The notes beneath the pieces were generated by a model. It was not told the DNA's origin, did not search any database, and saw only the letters and a list, made by a program, of their open reading frames with translations. 64,000 nucleotides of DNA from Shinella granuli (GTDB lineage: Bacteria > Pseudomonadota > Alphaproteobacteria > Rhizobiales > Rhizobiaceae), in contig NZ_SLVX01000002.1 of assembly GCF_004341885.1 (NCBI RefSeq), positions 124,001-188,000 on the forward strand. The letters are read 5' to 3'. The translations under genes were made by a program, and so were the position numbers. Below, piece by piece: positions 31,736 to 41,354 of the stretch. The stretch's first letter is position 1. The number at the start of each line of letters is the position of its first letter.

Positions 31736-34687
31736 ATGAGCGCAGCGGAAACGACGCGGTTTTCCGATCTTTCGGCGAGCCCCGTGCGGGCTCTCAGCCA
31801 GACCGAGGTCAAGTCGGTCCTGTCCGACCTCAAGGACTGGGGCAGGGACCACGCCGCCATCGCCCGGCTTATCGGCGAGGAGGGGCCGCTCAAGGATTTC
31901 ATCGTCGCGACCCTGTCGCTCTCGCCCTATCTGCGCGACACGGCCCGCATCGATCCCGGCCTGCTCGCCCGCGCGCTCGAAGAGCCGATCCTTCCCGCCG
32001 TGCAGGCCGCCATCGACGGCGCCCGCAAGGCCTGGCGGGCGGAGGACGGCGAGGTGACGGAGGCCGTGCTGATGACCCGGCTGCGCCGCGCCAAGCGCGA
32101 GGTCGCCTTCTTCACCGCCCTTGCCGACCTTGCCCGCATCTTTGACGCGCGGCGCACCACGGCATTGTTGACGGATCTTGCCGAGGCGACCACCTCCGCC
32201 GCCATCGACCACCTGCTTTTATCGGCGCATGGGAGCGGCAAGCTGAAACTGCCCGACCCCGCGCGCCCGAGCGAGGGCTCCGGCCTCATCGTGCTCGGCA
32301 TGGGCAAGCTGGGCGCGGCGGAGTTGAATTACTCCTCCGATATCGACCTCGTCGTCTTCTTCGACCCGATGGCCGGCATCGCCGTCGATCCGAGCGAGGC
32401 CGTCGAGACCTTTTCCCGCCTTGTCCGCCGGCTGATCCGCATCATGCAGGAGCGCACGGCGGACGGCTACGTCTTCCGCACGGACCTGCGCCTGCGGCCC
32501 GACCCCGGCGCGACGCCGCTCGCCATCTCGGTCGATTCGGCGATGCTCTATTACGAGGGCAGGGGACAGAACTGGGAGCGCGCCGCCTTCATCAAAGCAA
32601 AGCCCGTTGCCGGCGACCTCAGGGCCGGCGAAGCCTTCCTCAAGGACCTCACGCCCTTCGTCTTCCGCAAGTATCTCGACTATGCGGCCATCGCCGACAT
32701 CCATTCGATCAAGCGGCAGATCCATGTGCACAAGGGCCATGGCGAGATCGCGGTGAAGGGCCACAATGTCAAGCTCGGCCGCGGCGGCATTCGCGAGATC
32801 GAGTTCTTCGTGCAGACCCAGCAGCTCATCGCCGGCGGACGCGTTCCGGCGCTGCGCCTGCGCGCCACCGAGCCGATGCTGGCGGAACTCGCCAGGGCGA
32901 GCTGGATCGACGCGGCGACGGCCGAGGAACTGACGCAGGCCTACTGGTTCCTGCGCGATGTCGAGCATCGCATCCAGATGGTGCGCGACGAGCAGACCCA
33001 TGTGCTGCCGGAAACCGAGGCCGAACTGAAGCGCATCGCCTATATGCTGGGTTTTGCGGACACGGCGGCCTTTTCCGCCCGACTGGTCGAGGTGCTGAAG
33101 ACCGTGGAGCGGCGCTATGCGGCGCTCTTCGAGCAGGAGGCGAAGCTCTCCTCGGAGACCGGCAATCTCGTCTTCACCGGCCAGAAGGACGATCCGGACA
33201 CGCTGGAGACGCTGAAGCGCCTCGGCTTCGAGCGCCCCGCCGACATTTCCCGCACCATCCGCACCTGGCACTACGGCCGCTACCGCGCCACGCAGTCCGT
33301 CGAGGCGCGCGAGCGGCTGACGGAGCTGACGCCGGAGCTGCTGCGCGTCTTCGGCGAGAGCAAGCGGGCGGACGAAGCGCTGCTGCGCTTCGACAATTTC
33401 ATCTCCGGCCTGCCGGCGGGCATCCAGCTCTTCTCGCTGCTCGGCAACAATCCGGCGCTGCTCTCCCTCATCGTCAACATCATGTCGTCGGCGCCGCGCC
33501 TTGCCGAGGTGATCGCGGCAAAGCCCCATGTCTTCGACGGCATGCTCGATCCGGGGCTTCTCGCCGAACTGCCGACCCGCGCCTATCTCTCCGAGCGCAT
33601 CGACGGCTTCGTCTCCGGCGCGCGGCATTACGAGGAGATCCTCGATCGCCTGCGCATCATCGCCGCCGAACAGCGCTTCCTCATCGGCATCCGTCTTCTG
33701 ACCGGCGCGATCACCGGAAAGCAGGCCGCCCGCGCCTTCACCCATGTCGCCGATCTCATCGTCCAGGCAGCCTTCAAGGCGGTGCTGGAGGAGGTCGAGG
33801 CGGCACATGGCAGGTTTCCCGGCGGGCGCATCGCGCTGGTCGGCATGGGCAAGCTCGGCAGTTTCGAGCTGACGGCGGGCTCGGACATCGACCTCATCCT
33901 GCTCTACGACCACGACGGCGACGCCTTCGAATCGGACGGCGCCAAGCCGCTCGACAACGTCAGGTATTTCACCCGCATCACGCAGCGCCTGATCGCGGCG
34001 CTCTCCGCCCCGACGGCCGAAGGCGTGCTCTACGAGGTCGACATGCGGCTTCGCCCTTCCGGCAACAAGGGGCCGGTCGCCACCCGCATCACCGCCTTCG
34101 CCAAGTACCAGGCGGAGGAGGCCTGGACCTGGGAGCACATGGCGCTGACCCGCGCCCGCGTGCTCTGCGGCGACGAGAGCCTGATGCGGCAGGCGGAGGA
34201 GATTTTCCGCGCGGTGCTCGCCCGCGCGCGCGATGCGGGCAAGATCGCCAGGGACGTGGTCGAGATGCGGACGCTGATTGACCAGGAAAAGCCGCCGAAG
34301 GACATCTGGGACCTGAAGCTGATTGCCGGCGGGCTGATCGACATCGAGTTCATCGCCCAGTTCCTCGCGCTGGTGGCACCCGCGCGGGGCGCCGCGCAGC
34401 CGGAAAAGGCGCTGCCGACGGGCGATGCGCTGGCCCTGCTCGGACAGAGCATGATGGACCCGAACGATCTCGACACGGTGCAGCGGGCGCTCACCCTCTA
34501 TACGGAGATCTCCCAGATCGTGCGCCTCAGCGTCGATGGCGGCTTCGACCCGAAGGAGGCGCCCGCCGGTCTCCTCGACCTCGTCTGCCGCGCCGGCGAC
34601 TGCCCGGACGTGCGCACGCTGGAGGCGGAGATACGGCGTGTCTCCAAGGCGGTGCGGAAGATCTTTCAGGGGGTGGTGAAAGGGTAA
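31736..34687 (+). CDS. glnE: Bifunctional glutamine synthetase adenylyltransferase/deadenylase
   Basis: A 983-residue enzyme that adenylylates and de-adenylylates glutamine synthetase in response to PII. It has two nucleotidyltransferase domains, each announced by the same signature: GMGKLGAAELNYSSDIDLVV at about 188-207 and GMGKLGSFELTAGSDIDLIL at about 703-722, each with the paired Asp residues. Between them lies the helical regulatory part, with IREIEFFVQTQQLIAGG and the second copy IDIEFIAQFLAL near the C-terminus. The SD is GGAGG at 31725-31729. It is followed by a palindromic element and the convergent pleC-like gene. Confidence 0.95.
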   Translation: MSAAETTRFSDLSASPVRALSQTEVKSVLSDLKDWGRDHAAIARLIGEEGPLKDFIVATLSLSPYLRDTARIDPGLLARALEEPILPAVQAAIDGARKAWRAEDGEVTEAVLMTRLRRAKREVAFFTALADLARIFDARRTTALLTDLAEATTSAAIDHLLLSAHGSGKLKLPDPARPSEGSGLIVLGMGKLGAAELNYSSDIDLVVFFDPMAGIAVDPSEAVETFSRLVRRLIRIMQERTADGYVFRTDLRLRPDPGATPLAISVDSAMLYYEGRGQNWERAAFIKAKPVAGDLRAGEAFLKDLTPFVFRKYLDYAAIADIHSIKRQIHVHKGHGEIAVKGHNVKLGRGGIREIEFFVQTQQLIAGGRVPALRLRATEPMLAELARASWIDAATAEELTQAYWFLRDVEHRIQMVRDEQTHVLPETEAELKRIAYMLGFADTAAFSARLVEVLKTVERRYAALFEQEAKLSSETGNLVFTGQKDDPDTLETLKRLGFERPADISRTIRTWHYGRYRATQSVEARERLTELTPELLRVFGESKRADEALLRFDNFISGLPAGIQLFSLLGNNPALLSLIVNIMSSAPRLAEVIAAKPHVFDGMLDPGLLAELPTRAYLSERIDGFVSGARHYEEILDRLRIIAAEQRFLIGIRLLTGAITGKQAARAFTHVADLIVQAAFKAVLEEVEAAHGRFPGGRIALVGMGKLGSFELTAGSDIDLILLYDHDGDAFESDGAKPLDNVRYFTRITQRLIAALSAPTAEGVLYEVDMRLRPSGNKGPVATRITAFAKYQAEEAWTWEHMALTRARVLCGDESLMRQAEEIFRAVLARARDAGKIARDVVEMRTLIDQEKPPKDIWDLKLIAGGLIDIEFIAQFLALVAPARGAAQPEKALPTGDALALLGQSMMDPNDLDTVQRALTLYTEISQIVRLSVDGGFDPKEAPAGLLDLVCRAGDCPDVRTLEAEIRRVSKAVRKIFQGVVKG

Positions 34688-34744
34688 GCGCTACCTCCCT
34701 CTGCCCTGCCCGGCATTTCCGCCACAAGGACGGGGCAATCGTCT

Positions 34745-34840
34745 ATGGAGTTCGACGGTGCCACTCTTCCCTTCTCCCCGCGGGGGAGAAGGGGATGGGG
34801 CGACGGTTTCCTTCCATAGGCGATGGTTCTGCGGTCAAGG
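34745..34840. repeat. RIME-type mosaic module, copy 6
   Basis: It contains CTATGGAGTTCGACGGTGCC, then the palindrome CCTTCTCCCC/GGGGGAGAAGG near 34768-34793 and an inverted partner of the first block (CCATAGGCGATGG) near 34815-34830. It sits between the convergent glnE and pleC-like genes. Confidence 0.82.
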
Positions 34841-34878
34841 GACGGCTTGGCAGAGAGGAGCGTCCTCGCGCCGTCGCC

Positions 34879-37227
34879 CTAGGCCGCCGCCAGGTGCAGC
34901 GCCGCCAGCCGTTCCCGGTCGGGGATGCGCACGGAGATGATCGTGCCCTTGCCCTCGACGGAGTGGATGCGCATGGCCCCGCCGTGCAGGTGGGCGAGCG
35001 AGCGGGAGATGGCGAGGCCGAGGCCGGAGCCGCCCTTGCTCTTGGCGTACTGGCTCTGCACCTGCTCGAAGGGCTGGCCGATCTTCTGCAGCGCGGATTT
35101 CGGGATGCCGATGCCGGTGTCGGCGATCGTCAGCGTGACGGCGCCGTCCACCCTGCGCGCGCGCACCTTCACCGTGCCCCCGGCATTGGTGAACTTCATG
35201 GCGTTCGACAGGAGGTTCAGCAGGATCTGCTTCATGGCGCGGCGGTCGGCGACGGTCAGCAGGTTGCCCGGGCAGGCCTGCTGCACCTCGATGTGCTTCT
35301 TTTCCGCCTGCAGCATGGTGAGGCGCAGCGTCTCCTCGATCAGCGGCGACAGGTCGACCGTCTCGCAGCTAATGCGCATGTGGCCGGCCTCGATCTTCGA
35401 CATGTCGAGGATGTCGCTGATGACGTTGAGGAGATGCTTGCCGCTCTCGTGGATGTCGCGGGAATATTCGCGGTACTTGTCCGAGCCGAGCGGGCCGAAC
35501 ATCTGGTTCTGCAGGATTTCGGAAAAGCCCAGGATGGCGTTGAGCGGCGTGCGCAGCTCATGCGACATGTTGGCGAGGAATTCGGACTTGGCCCGGTTGG
35601 CCGCCTCCGCGCGGTCCTTTTCCGCCTGGTAATTGGCATTGGCAAGGGAAAGCTCGGCCTTCTGCCGCTCCAGCTTGGCGCGGGAGGCCGAGAGGTCGCC
35701 GATCGTCGCCATCAGACGGCGTTCGGATTCGCGCAGGCGCACCTGGTGGCGCTTCATCATGGTGATGTCGGTGCCGACGGAGACGAGGCCGCCGTCGCGG
35801 GTGCGCCGCTCGTTGATCTGCAGCCAGCGCTCGTCGGCAAGCTGCACCTCGCTGGTCTGCGAGGCGCCGGTGCCGTCGGCATCCGCGATGCGCCGCTCGA
35901 TGACCGGCCGGGCCGCAGCGGCATGCACCGTCGCCCGGTCCGTGCCGGGAACGAGCACGTCGTCGGGAAGGCCGTAGGCCTGCTGGTAGTGCGCATTGCA
36001 CATGACGAGCCGGTCGCTCTTGTCCCACAGCACGAAGGCCTCGGAGGTGCATTCGATGGCGTCGGCCAGCCGCTGGTCGGCCTCCTGGTAGCGCTGGGCG
36101 AGCCGGTGCTGCTCGGTCACGTCCATGGCGATGCCGATCATGTGCATGCGGCCGGAGGCCATGCGGATGAGCTGGGCGCGGGCGCGCAGCCACACATAGT
36201 GCCCTTCGGCATGGCGCATGCGGAACACCTGGTCCACCTGCTTGGCCTCGCCGCGCGCCACGGCCCGGGCGACCTGGTAGATGCCGTCGTCGTCGGGATG
36301 CATCAGGCGGGCGGCATCGCCGAAGGACAGAACGCTGTCGCGCGCCGGCATGCCGAGCATTTCATACATGGAGCGCGACCAGAACAGCCGTCGGCTCGTG
36401 AGGTCGAAATCCCAGAGGCCGCAGCGGCCGCGGGCGAGCGCCGTCTCGACGCGCAAGTTCGATTCCGCGAAGATCGCATCCGCATCGCGCGCGCGCTTCG
36501 CCTGGATGTAGTAGGCATAGAGGATGACGAGCAGGATGGCCGAAATGCCGGAAAACAGCGTGACGTTCAACGCTACCTCATCGCGCCAGAACGTCGCGAG
36601 CTGCCCGAGCGGATTGGCGACGATGATGAATCCGCCCTTCTTGGGCATTTGCACGAGCGAGGCGTAATAGTCCTCATCGCCGATGCGGGCACGGAAGACG
36701 CCGGCCGGATCGCCGAAATACTGGGTTGCCGCCAGCTCCGGCGCAAACCGCGCCAGCGACAGGCCGACATAGCGCGCCGCGCCCAGCGAGGCGCCGAAGA
36801 CCTGGCCTTTTTCCGCGACGAAGAGAACCAGCCCGCCCGGCTGCATGCGGTCCTGCGGCAGATGCAGGGAGAGCGCCGCCTCGACCGCCATGCGGTCGGA
36901 TTTCGCAAGGCTCCCGGCCATGGGGCCGGAGAACACCGCCCCGACGGCCATCGCCGTCAGCGAGGTCGTGTCCTTCACGCCGGTCTCCATCCGGTCGTGC
37001 TCGACCAGGATGCCGGCCATGCGCGAAATGGCCACCACGAACAGAAAGGCGATGATCAGGATCGGTATCGACCGCTTCAGCACGGGCTCGGCCCGTGTCA
37101 GATGCCGTGCGGCTGGCCCGGCGAAAATCTTCGCCTGTCCCGTCAGCTCATTTTCCCAGGCCGCCATTCCCGGAAATTTGAGGTGAGTCCACCCGCCGGC
37201 TGCGCGTCCTCGTTGCGCGTCCGTCAT
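34879..37227 (-). CDS. pleC: PleC-like membrane PAS sensor histidine kinase
   Basis: A 782-residue kinase. After a membrane helix near residues 52-70 (SIPILIIAFLFVVAISRMA) comes a periplasmic domain of about 170 residues and a second helix (VTLFSGISAILLVILYAYYI). Two PAS domains follow, around 270-400 (RCGLWDFDLTSRRLFWS) and 400-520. The H box is FLANMSHELRTPLNAILGFS near 553, the segment MFGPLGSDKYREYSRDI is characteristic of the PleC/DivJ group, then NLLSNAMKFT and GSGLGLAISRSLA. Its place after glnE matches the position of pleC in S. meliloti as I recall it. The alternative is another DivK-linked kinase such as PdhS or DivJ. It should act in cell-cycle phosphorelay. Confidence 0.75.
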   Translation of the reverse strand: MTDAQRGRAAGGWTHLKFPGMAAWENELTGQAKIFAGPAARHLTRAEPVLKRSIPILIIAFLFVVAISRMAGILVEHDRMETGVKDTTSLTAMAVGAVFSGPMAGSLAKSDRMAVEAALSLHLPQDRMQPGGLVLFVAEKGQVFGASLGAARYVGLSLARFAPELAATQYFGDPAGVFRARIGDEDYYASLVQMPKKGGFIIVANPLGQLATFWRDEVALNVTLFSGISAILLVILYAYYIQAKRARDADAIFAESNLRVETALARGRCGLWDFDLTSRRLFWSRSMYEMLGMPARDSVLSFGDAARLMHPDDDGIYQVARAVARGEAKQVDQVFRMRHAEGHYVWLRARAQLIRMASGRMHMIGIAMDVTEQHRLAQRYQEADQRLADAIECTSEAFVLWDKSDRLVMCNAHYQQAYGLPDDVLVPGTDRATVHAAAARPVIERRIADADGTGASQTSEVQLADERWLQINERRTRDGGLVSVGTDITMMKRHQVRLRESERRLMATIGDLSASRAKLERQKAELSLANANYQAEKDRAEAANRAKSEFLANMSHELRTPLNAILGFSEILQNQMFGPLGSDKYREYSRDIHESGKHLLNVISDILDMSKIEAGHMRISCETVDLSPLIEETLRLTMLQAEKKHIEVQQACPGNLLTVADRRAMKQILLNLLSNAMKFTNAGGTVKVRARRVDGAVTLTIADTGIGIPKSALQKIGQPFEQVQSQYAKSKGGSGLGLAISRSLAHLHGGAMRIHSVEGKGTIISVRIPDRERLAALHLAAA

Positions 37228-37252
37228 AGTCTTAAACCTTGTACCCTCTCGT

Positions 37253-37303
37253 GATTCGGCGTGCCGCTCGCCCGAATCTGCCTTAATGAATCAATTGTGA
37301 TTC
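37253..37303 (-). promoter_or_regulatory. GANTC (CcrM) cluster and CtrA-like half-site upstream of pleC
   Basis: Four GANTC sites lie within 51 bp: 37253-37257, 37274-37278, 37288-37292 and 37299-37303. GANTC is the target of CcrM methylase in alphaproteobacteria. TTAACCA at 37334-37340 resembles half of the CtrA binding sequence. Both lie 26-115 bp ahead of the pleC start codon. Confidence 0.6.
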
Positions 37304-37439
37304 GGCTTGTCCAGAGGAAAAGGTAACGGACTATTAACCAATTATTACGGTTGGGAAATTGGGGTTGCGGCGGCGCGAAGGGCGCTTCGCGGGATGGCAT
37401 CCTCTCCGGTCCTGCCGACCGGAGAAGGACGCCGTTCGC

Positions 37440-40088
37440 TCACCCCTTCAGCATGCGCTCCACGATGTCGGAAACGTCCGAAGACAGCTTCTCGCCCGCC
37501 GCGATCGTGCGCAGCGCGTTGCGCGCATGGTCCGATCGGCCATCCTCCAGCGCCCGCCAGGAGCGCATGGAGGTGAGGATGCGGGCGGCGAGCTGCGGGT
37601 TCTTCGGGTCGATCTCGAGGATCTGCTCGGCGAGGAAGCGGTAGCCGGCGCCGTCCGCCCGGTTGAAGCCGGTCGGGTTCGAGAAGGCGAAGGTGCCGAC
37701 GAGCGCGCGCACGCGGTTCGGGTTCGCCTTGTTGAAGAGCGGGCTTTCCATCAGCGCCTTGACGCGTTCCAGCGCGCCGTCGCCCGGAATCGTCGACTGG
37801 ATGGAGAACCACTTGTCGATGACCAGCGCATTGTCGGCAAAGCGGGCGCGGAAGGTTTCGAGCGCAGCCGCCGTCTCCGGCGCGTCCGGGAAGCGATGGG
37901 CGAGCACGGTGAGGGCCGCGCTGAGATCGGTCATGTTGTCGGCCGCCGCGAAGGCCTCCGCGGCGCGGGCCGGCGTGCCGTCGGCGACGGCGAGATAGGC
38001 GAGCGCGGCATTGCGCAGCGCCCGCCGGCCGGCGCTTGCCGCATCCGGCGTGAAGGCGCCGCCGGTGCGATGGCCCGCAAAGAGCGCGGCGAAGACGGCG
38101 GGATCGCGGTTCGCCACGAAGGCGAGCACGGCTTCGCGGCCGGCGCGGATGGCGTCCGGGTCGTTGTTGCTGCCGAGTTCGCGGGCGATGTCGGATTCGG
38201 AGGGGAGCGCCAGCGCCTGCGCGCGGAAGGCCGGCTCCAGCGTCTCGTCGCCGGCAATGGCGATCAGCGTGTCGGCGAGGACCGGGTTCGTTTCGACCGT
38301 CTCACCGGCCCGCGCCTTGCGCGCGGCCTCGACGAGGTTCGGCAGGGCGAGGTCGTTCAGCGCCTGCCAGCGGGCGAAGAGATCGCTGTCGTGGCGGGCG
38401 ATATGGGCAAGGTCGGCGGGCGCCTGCTCGAAATGCAGGTTGATCGGCGCGGAGAAGCTGCGGTTGAGCGAGACGACCGGGCGCGAGGCGATGCCGGAGA
38501 AGGTCACCGTCTGGCGGCGCTCCCTGAGGTGCAGCACGTCGCCGGTCACGTCGGCGCCGCTGACGGCGCTGGGCAGCGCCTCGGAACCGTCGGCGGAAAG
38601 GAGGCCGAAGCGCAGCGGGATGTGCATCGGTTCCTTCGTGGCCTGGCCGGGCGTCGGCGGGATCATCTGCTCCAGCGACAGCGTGAACGCACCCTTCGCC
38701 TGGTCGTAGCTCGACGAGACGCTGACGAGCGGCGTGCCGGCCTGGTGATACCAGAGCGAGAACTGCGTGAGGTCGACGCCGTTCGCCGCCTCGAAGCATG
38801 TGACGAAATCCTCGATCGTCGCGGCATCGCCGTCGTGCCGCTCGAAATAGAGGTCCATGCCCTTCTTGAAGCCGTCCTTGCCGACGATGGTCGCGATCAT
38901 GCGCGTCACCTCGGAGCCCTTTTCATAGACGGTCGTCGTGTAGAAGTTGTTGATCTCGCGGTACTTCGTCGGGCGCACCGGATGGGCGAGCGGCCCGGCA
39001 TCCTCCGGGAACTGCTCCGATTTCAGGTGGCGCACCTCGGCGATGCGCTTGACGGCGCGCGAGCGCTGGTCGGCGGAGAATTCGTGGTCGCGGTAGACCG
39101 TCAGGCCTTCCTTGAGGCAGAGCTGGAACCAGTCGCGGCAGGTGACGCGGTTGCCGGTCCAGTTGTGGAAATATTCATGCGCGATGATCGCCTCGATATT
39201 CGCATAGTCCTGGTCGGTGGCGATCTCGGGGTCGGCGAGCACGTATTTGTCGTTGAAGACGTTGAGCCCCTTGTTCTCCATGGCGCCCATGTTGAAGTCG
39301 GAGACGGCGACGATCATGAAGATGTCGAGGTCGTATTCGCGGCCGAACACCTCCTCGTCCCACTTCATGGAGCGCTTCAGCGCGTCCATGGCATAGGCCG
39401 CGCGGGGCTCCTTGCCGTGCTCGACATAGATCTTCAGCGTCACCTCGCGGCCGGACATCGTGGTGAACGTGTCCTCCACGACGCCGAGATCGCCGGCGAC
39501 CAGCGCGAAGAGGTAGGACGGTTTCGGGTGCGGATCGAACCAGGCGGCGAAATGCTTGCCTTCGCCGTAGCCGGCGCCTCCGAGGAAATTGCCGTTGGAC
39601 AGCAGCAGCGGGCAGCTCGCCTTGTCGGCGATGATGTTGACCGTATAGACGGCGAGCACGTCCGGCCGGTCGGGGAAATAGGTGATGCGGCGGAAACCCT
39701 CCGCCTCGCACTGGGTGCAGTAGACGCCGTTGGTGCGGTAGAGGCCCATCAGCTGGGTATTGGCCTCCGGATTGATCATCGTCGTGATGGTGATCTCGAA
39801 CGGGTCCGTCGCCGGCAGGTCGCGGATCGTCAGGCTGTCGGGCGTGGCGTCGTAGCGCGCGGCATCCATCTCCATCTGGTCGAAGAGCAGGCCGGTCATC
39901 ACCAGTTCGTCGCCGTCGAGCACCAGCGGCGCGGCGGGATCGGCGCCTTCGCGGCGGTGGAAGATCAGCCGCGCCTCGACCTTGGTTTCCGTCGGGTCCA
40001 GTTCGAAGGTCAGGTCGACGCGCTCGAGAACGAAGTCGGTCTGGCGATAATCTGCCAGATGAATGATCCGGCCGTTCTCTGTCCGCAT
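37440..40088 (-). CDS. pepN: Aminopeptidase N
   Basis: An 882-residue M1-family zinc metallopeptidase that removes N-terminal residues from peptides in the cytoplasm. The substrate-binding GAMENKG motif is at about 264-270, and the zinc-binding HEYFHNWTG with the third ligand Glu in LKEGLTVYRD is at about 301-325. The usual opening SQTPI-type region is absent and it begins IHLADYRQTDFVLERVDLTFEL. The long helical C-terminal domain matches the gammaproteobacterial-type PepN. Full length for the family. It lies divergent from the EamA gene. Confidence 0.95.
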   Translation of the reverse strand: MRTENGRIIHLADYRQTDFVLERVDLTFELDPTETKVEARLIFHRREGADPAAPLVLDGDELVMTGLLFDQMEMDAARYDATPDSLTIRDLPATDPFEITITTMINPEANTQLMGLYRTNGVYCTQCEAEGFRRITYFPDRPDVLAVYTVNIIADKASCPLLLSNGNFLGGAGYGEGKHFAAWFDPHPKPSYLFALVAGDLGVVEDTFTTMSGREVTLKIYVEHGKEPRAAYAMDALKRSMKWDEEVFGREYDLDIFMIVAVSDFNMGAMENKGLNVFNDKYVLADPEIATDQDYANIEAIIAHEYFHNWTGNRVTCRDWFQLCLKEGLTVYRDHEFSADQRSRAVKRIAEVRHLKSEQFPEDAGPLAHPVRPTKYREINNFYTTTVYEKGSEVTRMIATIVGKDGFKKGMDLYFERHDGDAATIEDFVTCFEAANGVDLTQFSLWYHQAGTPLVSVSSSYDQAKGAFTLSLEQMIPPTPGQATKEPMHIPLRFGLLSADGSEALPSAVSGADVTGDVLHLRERRQTVTFSGIASRPVVSLNRSFSAPINLHFEQAPADLAHIARHDSDLFARWQALNDLALPNLVEAARKARAGETVETNPVLADTLIAIAGDETLEPAFRAQALALPSESDIARELGSNNDPDAIRAGREAVLAFVANRDPAVFAALFAGHRTGGAFTPDAASAGRRALRNAALAYLAVADGTPARAAEAFAAADNMTDLSAALTVLAHRFPDAPETAAALETFRARFADNALVIDKWFSIQSTIPGDGALERVKALMESPLFNKANPNRVRALVGTFAFSNPTGFNRADGAGYRFLAEQILEIDPKNPQLAARILTSMRSWRALEDGRSDHARNALRTIAAGEKLSSDVSDIVERMLKG

Positions 40089-40379
40089 GATATGTCCTGC
40101 TCGTTGCCGTCCGGGCCGTATCGTTTTCGTACAACGTCACGGGCGGCGCGGACGGTCTGCCCCCAAATTCCATGGATTGATAAGCTTATTGGCTTAACAT
40201 CTCATTTCCATGGGCCTTCGCAAACTGCAAATTTGTGTTTTGCCGGGACAGTCGTTTCCTCCCGCGGATCCGATCAAAATTATCCGTGACGCATCACCAG
40301 AATTGATCCCATCCGCCAGCCGATCCGGATAGACTTGCCGCCAGCCTGAATCGGTTCTCCGGTCTCTCCTCAACGCCTG
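40089..40379. other. Divergent region between pepN and EamA genes
   Basis: It holds no reading frame I can support. It is more AT-rich than its surroundings near 40170-40300 and has two short palindromes (AATAAGCTTATC-type near 40180-40192 and CAAATTTG near 40226-40235), which could be regulator sites. I could not define a promoter. Confidence 0.4.
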
Positions 40380-41351
40380 ATGCCACGGCCCGCCGGCCGT
40401 GACGAGTTCTCCATGGACATGCCGTACTCCAACCCCATGCGGGGCATTTCGCTCAAGGTCATTTCCGTGGTGATCTTCCTGTGCATGTCCGCGCTCATCA
40501 AGGCGGCCGGCAAGGATATTCCGGCAGGACAGATCACCTTCCTGCGCTCCGCCTTCGCCATGGTGCCGATCATCGTCTTCCTCGCCGTGCAGGGCCAACT
40601 GCGCGACGCCTTCCGCACCAACGACATCTTCGGCCATTTCAAGCGCGGCTTCGTCGGCATCCTCTCGATGGGGTGCGGCTTCTACGGGCTCGTGCACCTG
40701 CCGCTGCCGGAATCGATCGCGCTCGGTTATGCGCTGCCGCTCGTCACCGTGGTCGTCGCCGCGATCGTCCTCAAGGAGAAGGTCGGCATCTATCGCTGGA
40801 CGGCGGTGCTGGTGGGGCTCCTGGGCGTCGCCATCATAAGCTGGCCGCGCCTGACGTTGTTCCGCGAGGGCGGCTTCGGTTCCTCGGAGGCGACGGGCGC
40901 ACTCGCCATGCTGGCCTTCGCCGTGCTCGGCTCCTTTGCCATGGTGCTGGTGCGCAAGCTGGTGCAGACGGAGCGCACGCCGACCATCGTGCTCTATTTC
41001 TCGCTGTTCGCCTCGGTCTTCTCGCTGGGCACGCTGCCTTTCGGCTGGACCGCGCTCGGCTGGCCGTCGCTCGGCCTGATGGCGCTCGCCGGCTTCTGCG
41101 GCGGCATCGCGCAGCTTCTGCTGACGGCGAGCTATCGCCATGCCGACGTCTCCACCATTGCGCCGTTCGAATATATCTCGATCGTGCTCGGCCTCATCAT
41201 CGGCTATGTCGTGTTCGGCGACGTGCCGACGCAGACCATGCTCGTCGGAACGGCCGTCGTCGTCGCCGCCGGCATCTTCGTCATCCTGCGCGAGCATCAG
41301 CTCGAATTGAAGCGCCGGGCGGTCCTGCGCCACCAGACCCTTCAGGGATAG
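40380..41351 (+). CDS. EamA/DMT-family permease
   Basis: A 323-residue membrane protein of the drug/metabolite transporter superfamily. About ten hydrophobic helices form two EamA repeats: FLCMSALIKAAGKDIPAGQITFLRSAF in the first and LALMAFAVLGSFAMVLV-like with GGIAQLLLTASYRHAD in the second, ending FEYISIVLGLIIGYVVFGD. It is probably an exporter of a small metabolite. ATG 40380 and ATG 40413 are both possible, neither with a good SD. The tail of about 25 basic residues (LREHQLELKRRAVLRHQ) is cytoplasmic. It ends 3 bp before the convergent MFS gene. Confidence 0.83.
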   Translation: MPRPAGRDEFSMDMPYSNPMRGISLKVISVVIFLCMSALIKAAGKDIPAGQITFLRSAFAMVPIIVFLAVQGQLRDAFRTNDIFGHFKRGFVGILSMGCGFYGLVHLPLPESIALGYALPLVTVVVAAIVLKEKVGIYRWTAVLVGLLGVAIISWPRLTLFREGGFGSSEATGALAMLAFAVLGSFAMVLVRKLVQTERTPTIVLYFSLFASVFSLGTLPFGWTALGWPSLGLMALAGFCGGIAQLLLTASYRHADVSTIAPFEYISIVLGLIIGYVVFGDVPTQTMLVGTAVVVAAGIFVILREHQLELKRRAVLRHQTLQG

Positions 41352-41354
41352 GCA

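Noticed and set aside
37359-40289. A 976-residue open frame on the plus strand opposite pepN
   Set aside because: Shadow of pepN on the other strand; the translation has an unusual His/Gly/Arg/Val composition and no recognisable motif.
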